A DNA stretch of 57,787 nt from Dechloromonas sp. Dech2017 (GCA_009469585.1 SSXW01000026.1:1-57787); one strand, 5' to 3'; positions 7,046-16,932 are shown, numbered from the stretch's first letter. Numbers and translations are program-made. Notes: generated from the letters alone by a model not told the origin.

Positions 7046-8681
7046 GCTGTGTGGAAACGCTCGGGGATTTCGGCCACCATGGGTTCGATTCAGAAATTCC
7101 GACCACTAATTTTGGGTTTGCCGGTTGGCATTCCGAATAAGAATAAGAAGGGCAAAAAGGCCTGGTTAGGCCTGCATGGCTGCCTTCAGTTCCCCAATCC
7201 CATGATCTTCATCACCCGTTTCATGTTGTAGGCAAGAACATGCAGGCTCATTTCGGTACTGACTCGCTCCAAGGTTCTGGTCAGGAAATGCGTGGCCCCC
7301 ATCCAATCCTTCAAGGTACCGAACGGATGCTCAACAGTCTGTCGTCGCGTCCGCATCGATTCAGGTTTTTTATCGAGGCGTTTTTGCATTGCTTCCAGGC
7401 TCGATTCATATTCGCCGCGAGCGACACGCCGATAGGGGCTCGGCGTACATTTCTCCTTCATCGCGCAGCGTGGGCAATCGGAGCTCCAGTATTTATGGAC
7501 CAGCGCTCCCCGGTCGTCGGTTGAGAAACGCCAGATCAGTCGGCTGCCGGCCGGACATGTGTACTCACCAGACTCAGGCTCGAAGACGAAGTCCTCTTTG
7601 TCGAATCGGCCATTCGCTTTGGCCAAGGACGTCATGGGCTTCGAAACGAACGGGGTGATGCCCGCTGCCTCGCAGGCGTGAGTCTCTTCGCCGTGGTAAT
7701 AACCTCGGTCCGCAATGACCTGGAGATCGGGCGTGACCATCGCAGCCTTGGCTTGCCTGGCCATCTTAGCCAACTGGCGCCGGTCGCTACCCATATTAGT
7801 GACCTTGTGGGCAACGATGAGATGGTGTTGGGTATCGACAGCAGTTTGAATGTTGTAGCCCACCAATCCCCGACTGGTACTGGTTGCCATGGCGCGGGCA
7901 TCCGGATCAGTGAACGAGATTTGCCCGGTGGGCGATTGATCCAATTGAGACTGTATTTCCTTCAGTTGCTCCATCCTGGTCTTCAGCGTGGCCATCTTCT
8001 CTTTGAGTCGCGTCGTTCTCGCTTCGGCAATCTCGGCAGGTTGGCGATCGGCGGTATCCATCTCAGTCAGATAGCGCTCGATGCAACGGTCGATTTCCTG
8101 CATGCGCTTTTCGAGTTTGCCTCGCGTGAAGTTGCGATCGTGGGCATTGACCGCTTTGAACTTGCTGCCATCAATAGCCACGACTGCATGGGTAAAGAGA
8201 TTCAGTTGGCGGCACAGCACAATAAACTGCCGGCAGACATTGCGGATGCCGGCACCGTTGTCCCGCCGGAAGTCAGCGATAGTCTTGAAATCAGGCGATA
8301 GCCGACCGAGAAGCCACATCAATTCAATATTTCGCTGTGCTTCCCGTTCCAACCGGCGACTCGATTGAATGCGATTCAGGTAGCCGTAGACATAGAGCTT
8401 CATCAGCGTCGATGAATGATACGAAGGTCGTCCAGTAGCCGCTGGCTCAACTGAGAAACCCTGGCTACCGAGATCAAGCTGATCGACAAACAGATCAACG
8501 ATACGGACTGGATTCTCTTCGTCGATGTACTCATCGAGCGACTCCGGCAATAGCGTTATCTGCTGCCGATTGGCACCTTCAATGAATCGCTTCATGTCAG
8601 CCCCCAGACATTCATCGTCATAGAGGGTTTAACGCATCAACCACCTGTTTGGAGTACACAGTCCGGGTGTTTTCACACAGC
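7046..8681 (-). mobile_element. IS1182-family insertion sequence
   Basis: Imperfect terminal inverted repeats frame the transposase. GCTGTGTGGAAACGCTCGG starts at 7046 on the plus strand, and GCTGTGTGAAAACACCCGG starts at 8681 on the minus strand. The element is thus about 1.6 kb with one gene. The exact outer boundary may be 2-3 bases further out on each side. It lies between the NsrR cluster and the first nir module, 103 bases before the first Dnr box, and separates the two clusters physically. Confidence 0.8.
7186..8595 (-). CDS. IS1182-family transposase
   Basis: A full-length 469-residue transposase. It begins MKRFIEGANRQQITLLPESL, has the DUF772 N-terminal region (about 50-125, GRPSYHSSTLMKLYVYGYLN), then VVAIDGSKFKAVNA and the DDE core with VIADRGYYHGEE, and a C-terminal RRQTVEHPFGTLKDWMG. 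A coiled-coil-like charged stretch (about 155-215) lies in the middle. No frameshift is visible, so the copy may be active. Confidence 0.93.
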   Translation of the reverse strand: MKRFIEGANRQQITLLPESLDEYIDEENPVRIVDLFVDQLDLGSQGFSVEPAATGRPSYHSSTLMKLYVYGYLNRIQSSRRLEREAQRNIELMWLLGRLSPDFKTIADFRRDNGAGIRNVCRQFIVLCRQLNLFTHAVVAIDGSKFKAVNAHDRNFTRGKLEKRMQEIDRCIERYLTEMDTADRQPAEIAEARTTRLKEKMATLKTRMEQLKEIQSQLDQSPTGQISFTDPDARAMATSTSRGLVGYNIQTAVDTQHHLIVAHKVTNMGSDRRQLAKMARQAKAAMVTPDLQVIADRGYYHGEETHACEAAGITPFVSKPMTSLAKANGRFDKEDFVFEPESGEYTCPAGSRLIWRFSTDDRGALVHKYWSSDCPRCAMKEKCTPSPYRRVARGEYESSLEAMQKRLDKKPESMRTRRQTVEHPFGTLKDWMGATHFLTRTLERVSTEMSLHVLAYNMKRVMKIMGLGN

Positions 8682-8783
8682 CTCCGGCCTTTGCTGCCAT
8701 TCCAGCAGGTCGGGGGCAATTGATTCAGAAAGCTGCTTATTGCGCGTCGGCTGGCGCGCTGTTCCTGTGGTGATTGCCGTGGC

Positions 8784-8797
8784 TTGATTGATATCAA
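8784..8797 (+). promoter_or_regulatory. Dnr/FNR box 1 upstream of nirS copy 1
   Basis: TTGATTGATATCAA is a perfect TTGAT-N4-ATCAA site, the target of FNR/Anr/Dnr-type Crp regulators. It lies 61 bases upstream of a second perfect box, the same spacing found before the other nirS. The distal box could bind a second regulator or a different family member. Confidence 0.8.
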
Positions 8798-8844
8798 GTA
8801 TGGATTCCCCTGAAAGCCGCTTCCGGTCGTGCTTTTTCGGCACC

Positions 8845-8858
8845 TTGATCTCAATCAA
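8845..8858 (+). promoter_or_regulatory. Dnr/FNR box 2 upstream of nirS copy 1
   Basis: TTGATCTCAATCAA is a perfect site ending 65 bases before the nirS start codon, appropriate for a class II activator position with a leader of about 30 bases. It probably drives nirS in response to NO and low oxygen. Confidence 0.85.
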
Positions 8859-8863
8859 AGTAA

Positions 8864-10654
<1,791 letters not shown>

Positions 10655-10665
10655 GACTAAAGGAG

Positions 10666-10697
10666 GGGGTGGCTCCTCCGTGAGAGGAGTTAACCCC
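10666..10697 (+). terminator. Hairpin downstream of nirS copy 1
   Basis: A GC-rich stem (arms GGGGT..GCTCCTC and GAGGAGTT..ACCCC) lies 11 bases after the nirS stop and is followed by only a weak T run (CGTCGTTTTG). The equivalent hairpin after copy 2 has a better T run. It may attenuate rather than abolish read-through into the regulator gene. Confidence 0.6.
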
Positions 10698-10748
10698 GTT
10701 CGTCGTTTTGCTTAGCATGTCACTCGTTCCCAATAGAATGTTCGGTAA

Positions 10749-12233
10749 TTGAACGCAAGATTGAATGACTCTCATCGCGCCCAGCGCGAATTGCTCTCCG
10801 GTTGTCCGCTATTTGCTGGCTTGCCTTTGGCGGTACTGGACGATTTGAGCAGTGCCTGCCGCATTGTTGAAGTAGCAGCCAATGGCATCGTGTTTCGAGC
10901 TGGTGATCCCATCCGGGAAGCCCATGTGCTGTTCAGAGGCAGCATCAAGCGCAGCACGATCAATCCCGGTGGTGCCACACGTGTCGTCGAGTTGGTGCAA
11001 AGCGAGCAACTGCTCAGCATGGGCGAGATATTCGGTACGACACACTATCTCTCTTCATGCGCTGCTATAAGCCAGACCCTGATGCTGGCCATGGACATCC
11101 GCAAGCTGCGGGATACAGTGCGTCAGAACCAGGAGCTAGGCTGCCGTATCATCTCGGCGCTGGCCAGGCAGCAATGTGCCACCGAATCTGCCGTGGCCGG
11201 CTATCACTACGGGATGACCGGCACCCAGCGACTGCTGGACTATCTGCTGGAACTGGCCGGTGATCGAACCGAGTTGGCCGGGGAGACCTCCATTTTGCTC
11301 AGGGCTAGCAAGAAAATGATTGCAGCGCATATCGGCATGACGCCGGAGTCGTTTTCCCGGAGCCTGAGGGAGTTGAGCGACACCGGCGTTATCGTGGTCG
11401 ATGGCCGCCACGTGCATATTCAGAATGCCGCGTTGCTCGACACAATGAACGGACAAAACAAGCAACGGCTCAATTTCTGTCGAAAGCGCAAAGGAGAAGG
11501 GCCGCTATCGTCGAGGGCACCGTCGTCCGGAGCCTTGGTCAACCATTGTGGTCGCTTGAGACTGTTCTCGCAGCGCCTGGCCCTTGCTTGGGCGGCGATC
11601 GTGACCGAGGTTGCGCCGATCAGGGCAAGAACACGGCTTCGCCAATTTGAAAAGGAGTTCGAACGCAATTTGGTGTGGCTGGATCGCCTTGGCCAGGAGG
11701 GCGAGTTCCGTCAGAGTCTGGATGCCATCAAGCCTTTGTGGGCATGCTATCTGCAGACGATGGCGAGCGAGGTGATTACCGAATCGCTGGCCGAGAGGGT
11801 GTTTGGCCTGAGCGAGGAAATGCTACTTGCAACGGATGGGCTGACTGCCTGTGCCGCGCTACTTGCGGGAATTCCCGCTGCGCACTATGTCAATATGGCC
11901 GGGCGCAACCGGGTTTTGTCCCAACGAATCAGTAAGCTTTTCCTGTTTCGGGAGTTGTCTTGCCTGGATGAGCAGATTTCCAACTTGTCCTTGGCCTCGC
12001 TCCAGGAGTTTGAAAGTAACCTGCAGCAGTTGGCAATGACCGGAAACGATCAGCCCGAGGTGGCCGCACAGCTTCAAATCGTCGCGGGGCAGTGGCAGAA
12101 GTATATTCGAGTCCTGTGTCCGGACTTGTCGCATGCCGGCAAGGTAAAACATGCCCGAATCGTACTTGCCGAAGGCGAGCGCTTGTTGCGCTGCGTAGAC
12201 ACGACCGTCAAGCTGTTTGAGCGCCTAACCTGA
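10749..12233 (+). CDS. Crp/Fnr regulator fused to a PilJ/NarX-like sensory domain, copy 1
   Basis: Residues 1-230 are a Dnr-like Crp/Fnr protein: a cyclic-nucleotide-fold sensor and dimer helix, then a winged helix with GMTPESFSRSLREL. The E--SR pattern is the one FNR-type proteins use to read TTGAT. There is no FNR N-terminal four-cysteine cluster. Residues 262-494 form a helical domain with two copies of the PilJ/NarX P-box-type motif, CGRLRLFSQR (267-276) and AGRNRVLSQR (384-393). That domain (PF13675-like) is normally periplasmic and binds nitrate/nitrite in NarX. No membrane segment is present, so the protein is cytoplasmic. An in-frame TAA at 10746 forces the start to TTG 10749 or later. 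It lies between nirS and a cytochrome c gene and has a paralogue at 41658. Confidence 0.85.
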   Translation: MNARLNDSHRAQRELLSGCPLFAGLPLAVLDDLSSACRIVEVAANGIVFRAGDPIREAHVLFRGSIKRSTINPGGATRVVELVQSEQLLSMGEIFGTTHYLSSCAAISQTLMLAMDIRKLRDTVRQNQELGCRIISALARQQCATESAVAGYHYGMTGTQRLLDYLLELAGDRTELAGETSILLRASKKMIAAHIGMTPESFSRSLRELSDTGVIVVDGRHVHIQNAALLDTMNGQNKQRLNFCRKRKGEGPLSSRAPSSGALVNHCGRLRLFSQRLALAWAAIVTEVAPIRARTRLRQFEKEFERNLVWLDRLGQEGEFRQSLDAIKPLWACYLQTMASEVITESLAERVFGLSEEMLLATDGLTACAALLAGIPAAHYVNMAGRNRVLSQRISKLFLFRELSCLDEQISNLSLASLQEFESNLQQLAMTGNDQPEVAAQLQIVAGQWQKYIRVLCPDLSHAGKVKHARIVLAEGERLLRCVDTTVKLFERLT

Positions 12234-12304
12234 TCGCCAGTGCTTGATGGCTATCAATATGGCAATCGATGCCAAGCCCCATCCTGGATTGCTTGAGCTG
12301 ACTT

Positions 12305-12318
12305 TTGATTCTCATCAA
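12305..12318 (+). promoter_or_regulatory. Dnr/FNR box upstream of cytochrome c551-like gene 1
   Basis: TTGATTCTCATCAA is a perfect inverted repeat ending 61 bases before the cytochrome start codon. It gives the cytochrome its own Dnr-type promoter, independent of the nirS transcript. The equivalent position before copy 2 carries the same kind of site. Confidence 0.85.
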
Positions 12319-12379
12319 AGCGAAATTTTGCAGGGTGGCGACATTACGCCCTCGCATATTTCAACGAGGAATTAAAGAA

Positions 12380-12688
12380 ATGAAAGCTTTCTATGTCGCG
12401 ATGATGATCGCCATTGGTTTTGGTGTTTCGAGTCAGGTCATGGCTGATGAAGCGCTGGCCAAGGCCAAGAATTGCATGTCCTGCCATACGATTGATAAGA
12501 AATTGGTTGGTCCCGCCTACAAGGATGTCGCAGCCAAGTACAAAGGCGATGCTGGAGCAGTCGATAAACTGGCCGCCAAGGTCAAGACTGGCGGCAAGGG
12601 CGTCTGGGGTGCGATTCCCATGCCGCCGAATAACGTGACGCCTGAAGAAGCCAAAAAGTTGGTTACTTGGGTTCTTTCCCTGAAGTAA
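12380..12688 (+). CDS. c551/c552-type cytochrome c, copy 1 (NirM-like)
   Basis: A small class I monoheme cytochrome of 102 residues. It has a signal peptide (MKAFYVAMMIAIGFGVSSQVMA), heme motif CMSCH, the conserved KLVGPAYKDVAAKY, and an axial methionine in IPMPPNNVT. It acts in the periplasm as an electron donor, most likely to NirS. The frame is open upstream to 12305, but that would run through the Dnr box, and the ATG at 12380 follows GAGG and begins the signal peptide. The mature part is almost identical to copy 2 at 43316. Confidence 0.92.
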   Translation: MKAFYVAMMIAIGFGVSSQVMADEALAKAKNCMSCHTIDKKLVGPAYKDVAAKYKGDAGAVDKLAAKVKTGGKGVWGAIPMPPNNVTPEEAKKLVTWVLSLK

Positions 12689-12764
12689 TTAACATTGTTC
12701 TGTGGCGAGCGCCGGCGATAAATCAAAGTTGTAGCCTGCCGTTGCCGGCGGTGCTTGCAAATGG

Positions 12765-12796
12765 AAAGGCCTACAGCCCGAGGCGTGGGCCTTTTT
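12765..12796 (+). terminator. Rho-independent terminator after cytochrome copy 1
   Basis: A stem of AAAGGCC paired with GGCCTTT, followed by a T run at 12792-12796. It lies 77 bases after the cytochrome stop codon. Confidence 0.6.
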
Positions 12797-13236
12797 GTTG
12801 ATCTGGTGGGAGCCGAAGGGCGAAGCAGGTGCTCGGCGGCGCGGAGCGCGGTGGTTGTACAGGTTCCAATGAGTTGATGATCTGCGTGTAAGGCGGGGCG
12901 TGTAGTTGCCTGCTGCGATGACGGCCGGTGGCTTGGTCTGTCGGTAGTTTGCAGAAACTCCGAAAAGAGAACGTCAGCAACGGGTCGGGAGGGTGAATTC
13001 GCTAGGCTAGGGAGCTGACGTTCGCAGCCACGCTGGTCTCAAGGTCCGTTGATCGGCGCTTTGCTGCCCGACACTAACCGCAGGCCCACGGTCAGCAATG
13101 GCCGAACAACGACCTTATGCCTAATGCAACAGAGGGAAGTCAGCCGAAGCAGCCTTAGGTCATAAGCCACGATTTGGTCAGCAATCCGTTGGATTCCATC
13201 CCAGTGTTATGCTGTGGATATTCTTGGCAAGAATCG
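12797..13236. other. Gene-free junction between nir module and island
   Basis: I find no convincing gene here. The stretch is GC-rich and fragmented into short frames, and probably contains the left boundary of the integrative island whose integrase lies at 22266. I could not identify an att repeat shared with the sequence after the integrase. Confidence 0.3.
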
Positions 13237-13791
13237 ATGACCGCTTACATGACCAATCACCTCGACCGCCTACTGTTTGCCCAAGGGGGCCAATGCTTCT
13301 TCTGCCGTAAGCCCTTGCCGAAAGCCGAAGCTTCCGTTGAACATCTGGTGGCCAGCGCTAACGGTGGCACGAACGACGATGGAAACTGCGTGGCGTGCTG
13401 CAAAGCACTCAACCACCTGCTGGGCTCCAAGTCCATAAAAGAAAAGATGCAGATTGTCCTCAACCAACGGGGCAACTTTCAATGTCCAGGTAATCTCGGC
13501 CAGCAGCCGATTACAGCACCAAGCCCCAGTCACGTCGTCCCCGCACCAAAGCCTGTTCAGGCAACCACCAATGGCGGATCCTCATCTATCGACTTGGTTT
13601 TGTCAGACTTAAAGAAACGGGGCGCATCCCGGCCACGAAAAGTCTCAACGTTGACCAGCACGATCAAAGCACTACTCAAACAGCATCAGAAACCGAATAC
13701 CGATGCTGAGGTAGAAAGCTTGGTTACCGAGCTTCATAAACGGGGCCGGCTGATCGTTACCGATACCAAAGTCACTTACAAGCTAGGGTAA
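13237..13791 (+). CDS. HNH-endonuclease-like protein
   Basis: The first 80 or so residues form an HNH-type fold with GGQCFFCRKPL (CxxC), ASVEHLVASANGGTNDDGN (the His of the HNH core) and CVACCKALNHLLG. A proline-rich linker follows (about 100-125), then a basic C-terminal domain of winged-helix character (DLVLSDLKKRG...VTELHKRGRLIVTDTKVTYKL). Such proteins nick or cut DNA, and the C-terminal part may add specificity. Possible starts are ATG 13237 and ATG 13252; an upstream TTG extension looks unlikely. It is the first gene of the island. Confidence 0.65.
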   Translation: MTAYMTNHLDRLLFAQGGQCFFCRKPLPKAEASVEHLVASANGGTNDDGNCVACCKALNHLLGSKSIKEKMQIVLNQRGNFQCPGNLGQQPITAPSPSHVVPAPKPVQATTNGGSSSIDLVLSDLKKRGASRPRKVSTLTSTIKALLKQHQKPNTDAEVESLVTELHKRGRLIVTDTKVTYKLG

Positions 13792-13927
13792 CCGAAGAGG
13801 TGAATAGCAGTTTGTTCTGGAGGCTGGTTTTCAACTTTGTCGAGGGTGACGAAGAAGTCCTTGATCCAGTGCAGTAGGTGGAGGTCTTAACGTGCGCCGG
13901 GAGCTCGCGGAGCCGGACAGCCAGCCG

Positions 13928-14496
13928 CTAGAGATACGGCCTCAGTTCGCTAACAGGAATGGCGAGACAGGAATTTTGATAGCGATACACCGCAAAATTA
14001 AGGCCGATTAATTCGCCACGAGCATTCAATACCGGCCCCCGGACGATCCACCCGAACAAAAAGCCCCCAGCCTCAAGGTTTTTCCACCATCGGCATACCC
14101 AAGGACAGCCCCCTGACCTATTACCGGAATCTCCGATGGGTATCCATACAACCAGATGTTTTCCCCTTCGACGATCTTTCCACTGAGCGCAACCGGCCGA
14201 CCCTCGAAACCCCCAACGAGAATACAGGCGTCAAGGTTTGCGAGCTGGTAGTACTTTGTCACCTTGAACCAATCACCTGTTTTCCGCTGCATTACCCTCG
14301 GCCATCCGCCCTTACCCTGGAAAATATGACAATTCGTCAAAATCTTGTCGGGAGACAACAGCACGCCCGTACCGAGATAGGTTGAATTGCCAACCGAAAC
14401 AACAACCTTATAAATTGCGGATTCGACCGCGTAAGGATTATCGGCAACGACAGAAGCCGACAACAGCGAGATGAATAACATGACGATGGATTTCAT
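13928..14496 (-). pseudogene. Trypsin-like serine protease, frameshifted
   Basis: The protein begins MKSIVMLFISLLSASVVA (signal peptide). It shows the trypsin-like triad context: LTNCH (His), NLDACILV (Asp) and CSGGSSGG (Ser). Immediately after SSGG the frame goes to a stop at 14026. Shifting by one base within the G/C run near 14035 restores the family sequence GGPVLNARGELIGLNFAV and continues to a stop at 13928. A single base is therefore missing from a homopolymer, by mutation or sequencing error. If real, the product loses its C-terminal beta strands. It would be a secreted or periplasmic protease; its partner is unknown. Confidence 0.7.
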
Positions 14497-14700
14497 GCTG
14501 CGATTAAACACTAAACAGAATTTTTCTGCCGCAATCGCCTGAAGGTCCGTCGACTGCAAGACACTTATCTGACAATGGCTGTACAGCAGCTCAGTCCGGG
14601 GTGCCGACGCAGCGGGGCAGCACCCATCGACTGCTCCGATCAGAAAACCGCCTGTTGAACCGCAGAGTTACGAACGACAGCCACGTTCGAATAAGCGACG

Positions 14701-15036
14701 TCAGCACTCTTGCAATTCGGTAACGAACTGACGAATTTTTGTTGCTCTCTCTTCGCCTTGAAGACGAGACAACTTGAGTAGCAACTCAGCAACCTGATCA
14801 TCCTCACAATACAGATACGCCAGAGGAACGCTTAGAGCATCTGCAATCAGCCTGATCGTTGGCAGTGGCGGCTCATGAACGCCAAGTTCATAGCGGCTGA
14901 TCCGTGCTCTGGCACTGGATTCGTCTATCCCAATAGCAACACCAAGCTTTTCCTGCGACCACCCGAACTCCTCACGTAGCGCACGAATGCGGCGTCCTGT
15001 GATGTTCTGAGGGTGTGGCTGCTTCGCACGAGACAT
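14701..15036 (-). CDS. XRE-family transcriptional regulator
   Basis: A 111-residue cytoplasmic DNA-binding protein. Its helix-turn-helix spans about residues 12-70 (ITGRRIRALREEFGWSQEKL, then ARISRYELGVHEPPLPTIRL) in lambda-Cro/C1 style, with a short C-terminal helical tail for dimerisation. It is transcribed divergently from the zinc-ribbon membrane protein, across a short spacer that carries an inverted repeat. It probably controls itself and that neighbour. Confidence 0.85.
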   Translation of the reverse strand: MSRAKQPHPQNITGRRIRALREEFGWSQEKLGVAIGIDESSARARISRYELGVHEPPLPTIRLIADALSVPLAYLYCEDDQVAELLLKLSRLQGEERATKIRQFVTELQEC

Positions 15037-15047
15037 GTTGCGAGTCT

Positions 15048-15075
15048 CGTGACAAAGAGCATCCGAGTTGTCACG
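15048..15075. promoter_or_regulatory. Inverted repeat between XRE gene and divergent membrane-protein gene
   Basis: CGTGACA and TGTCACG form a perfect 7-base inverted repeat, 14 bases apart, inside the divergent spacer. This is a plausible operator for the adjacent XRE regulator; the assignment is inferred from position only. Confidence 0.4.
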
Positions 15076-15129
15076 TTATTCGTTACAATTTACCCAAAAC
15101 ACCCATTGTGCATAGGAGTGCATCAGAAA

Positions 15130-16245
15130 ATGAATAAATTCGGAAAACCTTTGATCATAATCGGGTCAGTTATTCTCTTGGTCGCATTCAACATGGATGT
15201 ATCTGTTGAAAGCGGATATGGCCGAGTCAATAACATTGGCCTTATGGCAGACCGCAGCAAATATCTACTATTGGGGGCGTTATTGGTTATTGCCGGTCTG
15301 TTCGTGAATTTTAAGAACGCCGCCAACAAATCAACAGACACTGTTTTGGATTCGGGCGAAATAAAATGTCCATTTTGTGCTGAGTTTATAAAAAAAGACG
15401 CCAAGCTTTGCAAGCATTGCAAAAGCCCTATCCCCGAATCTCAATCCCCCATCTTGCCGATTAGAATTACTCCAGATACAAACACCAATCCAGCACAAGA
15501 ATCCATACCAGAGTCACCTCCAGCCGGATTGCCAACGCTCCCACAGACATCGCCAACAATTAACAGATCAGCATTCAACAAATCATTTACCGCAGAATTT
15601 AGTACTCCTTTGAATGAGGACAAAATTAGAACAGCCCTGTCGAATGAACTAAGTGGCACAATTAAAGGATTTCAGCAAGATAGCCTGCTATACATTCAAG
15701 GTAAATCGGTTTATGCAGAGGCAAGCCTGTCAAACATAGAAGGCACCAAATGGTCTGTAAAAATTGACTATCTTGAGGAAATGAGCATCTGGTCATCAAT
15801 CGGACTTTTACTTGCGGCAATAATCATTTCAGCGACCACCGATAGCTATAAACTGTTCGCTTTGTTCTTAATAGCCGGCCCAATCATAATAATACTTCGA
15901 GCAATTTTCAGCAGCAGAATAAAAACAAGCAAGATAAAAACGGCAATCGAATCGTTTAAGCAATCAGTTCAAGCGACGCCCGTTCCATCCGCAGAAAACC
16001 AGAGATCAAATCTTGAACGCACTTCTTCAGGCACCTACGCCCTCAAACTTGTATCAACCGGAAATCATGCAGAAGAAGTGAAAGTAGCTATCCGGGAAAT
16101 ACTAGGGCTTGGCATAAATGACACAAACGATTTAATAAGCAATCAACCTTGCATAATAATTTCTGGCTTATCGGCGTCTGAAATTACACCCATTAAATAT
16201 AAATTAATGAAGGCAGGAGCATCTGTAGAAGTCGAAAACTACTAA
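15130..16245 (+). CDS. Membrane protein with zinc ribbon and L7/L12-like C-terminal domain
   Basis: A 371-residue protein from ATG 15130 (GGAGTG upstream). Two N-terminal membrane segments (IIIGSVILLVAFNMDV; YLLLGALLVIAGLFV) lead to a double-CxxC zinc ribbon (CPFCAEFIKKDAKLCKHC). A proline-rich linker and a globular region follow, then two more membrane segments around residues 220-260. The C-terminal 65 residues (LKLVSTGNHAEEVKVAIREI...LMKAGASVEVENY) resemble the ribosomal L7/L12 C-terminal fold, a protein-protein interaction module. Low GC marks it as foreign. Function unknown; I am confident of the domains but not of the role. Confidence 0.7.
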   Translation: MNKFGKPLIIIGSVILLVAFNMDVSVESGYGRVNNIGLMADRSKYLLLGALLVIAGLFVNFKNAANKSTDTVLDSGEIKCPFCAEFIKKDAKLCKHCKSPIPESQSPILPIRITPDTNTNPAQESIPESPPAGLPTLPQTSPTINRSAFNKSFTAEFSTPLNEDKIRTALSNELSGTIKGFQQDSLLYIQGKSVYAEASLSNIEGTKWSVKIDYLEEMSIWSSIGLLLAAIIISATTDSYKLFALFLIAGPIIIILRAIFSSRIKTSKIKTAIESFKQSVQATPVPSAENQRSNLERTSSGTYALKLVSTGNHAEEVKVAIREILGLGINDTNDLISNQPCIIISGLSASEITPIKYKLMKAGASVEVENY

Positions 16246-16274
16246 TTCGAATCCTCCTTAACACCTTATAACTC

Positions 16275-16310
16275 AACGCCCCCTGGAGAAATCCTCGGGG
16301 CGTTTTCTTT
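16275..16310 (+). terminator. Rho-independent terminator
   Basis: Arms AACGCCCC and GGGGCGTT flank a 14-base loop and run into TTTTCTTTT. The hairpin terminates the zinc-ribbon/L7-L12 gene. Confidence 0.8.
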
Positions 16311-16334
16311 TGTCCATTCATAAAAGGAAATGTC

Positions 16335-16466
16335 ATGCAAGACATCTGTATCACCAACCAGCCATACCCTCTCAACCTTACTCAAAAGAGAACCCGCCGT
16401 AGCCGCCTCCCCAATCACCCTCGCAGCAATCCATTTATGGAGACCAACCATGGTCATCGTTACTGA
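16335..16466 (+). CDS. Small basic ORF, 43 aa, MQDICI-type
   Basis: A strong AAGGAAA Shine-Dalgarno precedes ATG 16335. The 43-residue product starts MQDICITNQPYPLNLTQKRT and is Arg-rich in the middle. It overlaps the start of the next gene at 16450, as a leader peptide or coupled gene would. A second short ORF in the same island (17850) begins MKDLCIITAIDT, suggesting a related start. No family is recognised. Confidence 0.4.
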   Translation: MQDICITNQPYPLNLTQKRTRRSRLPNHPRSNPFMETNHGHRY

Positions 16467-16854
16467 CCAATCTCAGCTACACCGAATCAGCCATCCCGGC
16501 ATTCACCATCTGATATCCATTCGCCTACAGCAGCTAGGCAGCGATGCCAGCACTTCCACGGAATTGATCGTCGTGGAAGCAGGGGATGCCACCTCGGCCA
16601 TAGAGCAGGCAGCAGGATTTCCAATTCTGACCAGCCTGTTCGACGACCTCCCCTTTGACCATCCCGACTACACACCCCCTTTTGAAATCATGGAGGAACA
16701 CCACTATGAGCATTTCCAAATCTACGAAATGGTCTTCATTGGCAATGACGATGGGGCTGCTACCGCGCTCTTTATCCCAGACCAAGAAAGCATCGACGCC
16801 AGTTTGTTGGTTATGTGTCGATCATGGGCGACGCCAGCCGTGAGTACGCCATGA
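16450..16854 (+). CDS. Hypothetical island protein, 134 aa
   Basis: The product starts MVIVTDQSQLHRISHPGIHH, with GGAGACC just upstream of ATG 16450. The sequence is acidic, with no membrane segment, and contains an EIMEEHHYEHFQIYEMVFIG stretch rich in His and Glu. The longer frame back to 16330 lacks a good ribosome site. I do not recognise it. It sits in a row of small co-directional cargo genes that leads to the antirestriction gene. Confidence 0.5.
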   Translation: MVIVTDQSQLHRISHPGIHHLISIRLQQLGSDASTSTELIVVEAGDATSAIEQAAGFPILTSLFDDLPFDHPDYTPPFEIMEEHHYEHFQIYEMVFIGNDDGAATALFIPDQESIDASLLVMCRSWATPAVSTP

Positions 16855-16883
16855 GATTTCGAAACTTAATTGCCCACCACCCG

Positions 16884-16920
16884 CCCCCGACTGGTTCTGC
16901 CTCTCGGGGGTTTCTCTTTT
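16884..16920 (+). terminator. Rho-independent terminator
   Basis: CCCCCGA and TCGGGGG form a perfect stem with a 13-base loop, followed by TTTCTCTTTT. It ends the 134-residue gene. Confidence 0.8.
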
Positions 16921-16932
16921 ATGGAGCCTCGT

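Noticed and set aside
6989..7231. 80-codon plus-strand frame starting MSFAARHNQAK
   Set aside because: It runs through the IS1182 terminal repeat into the IS, so it is not an original gene; the pre-IS part is too short to judge.
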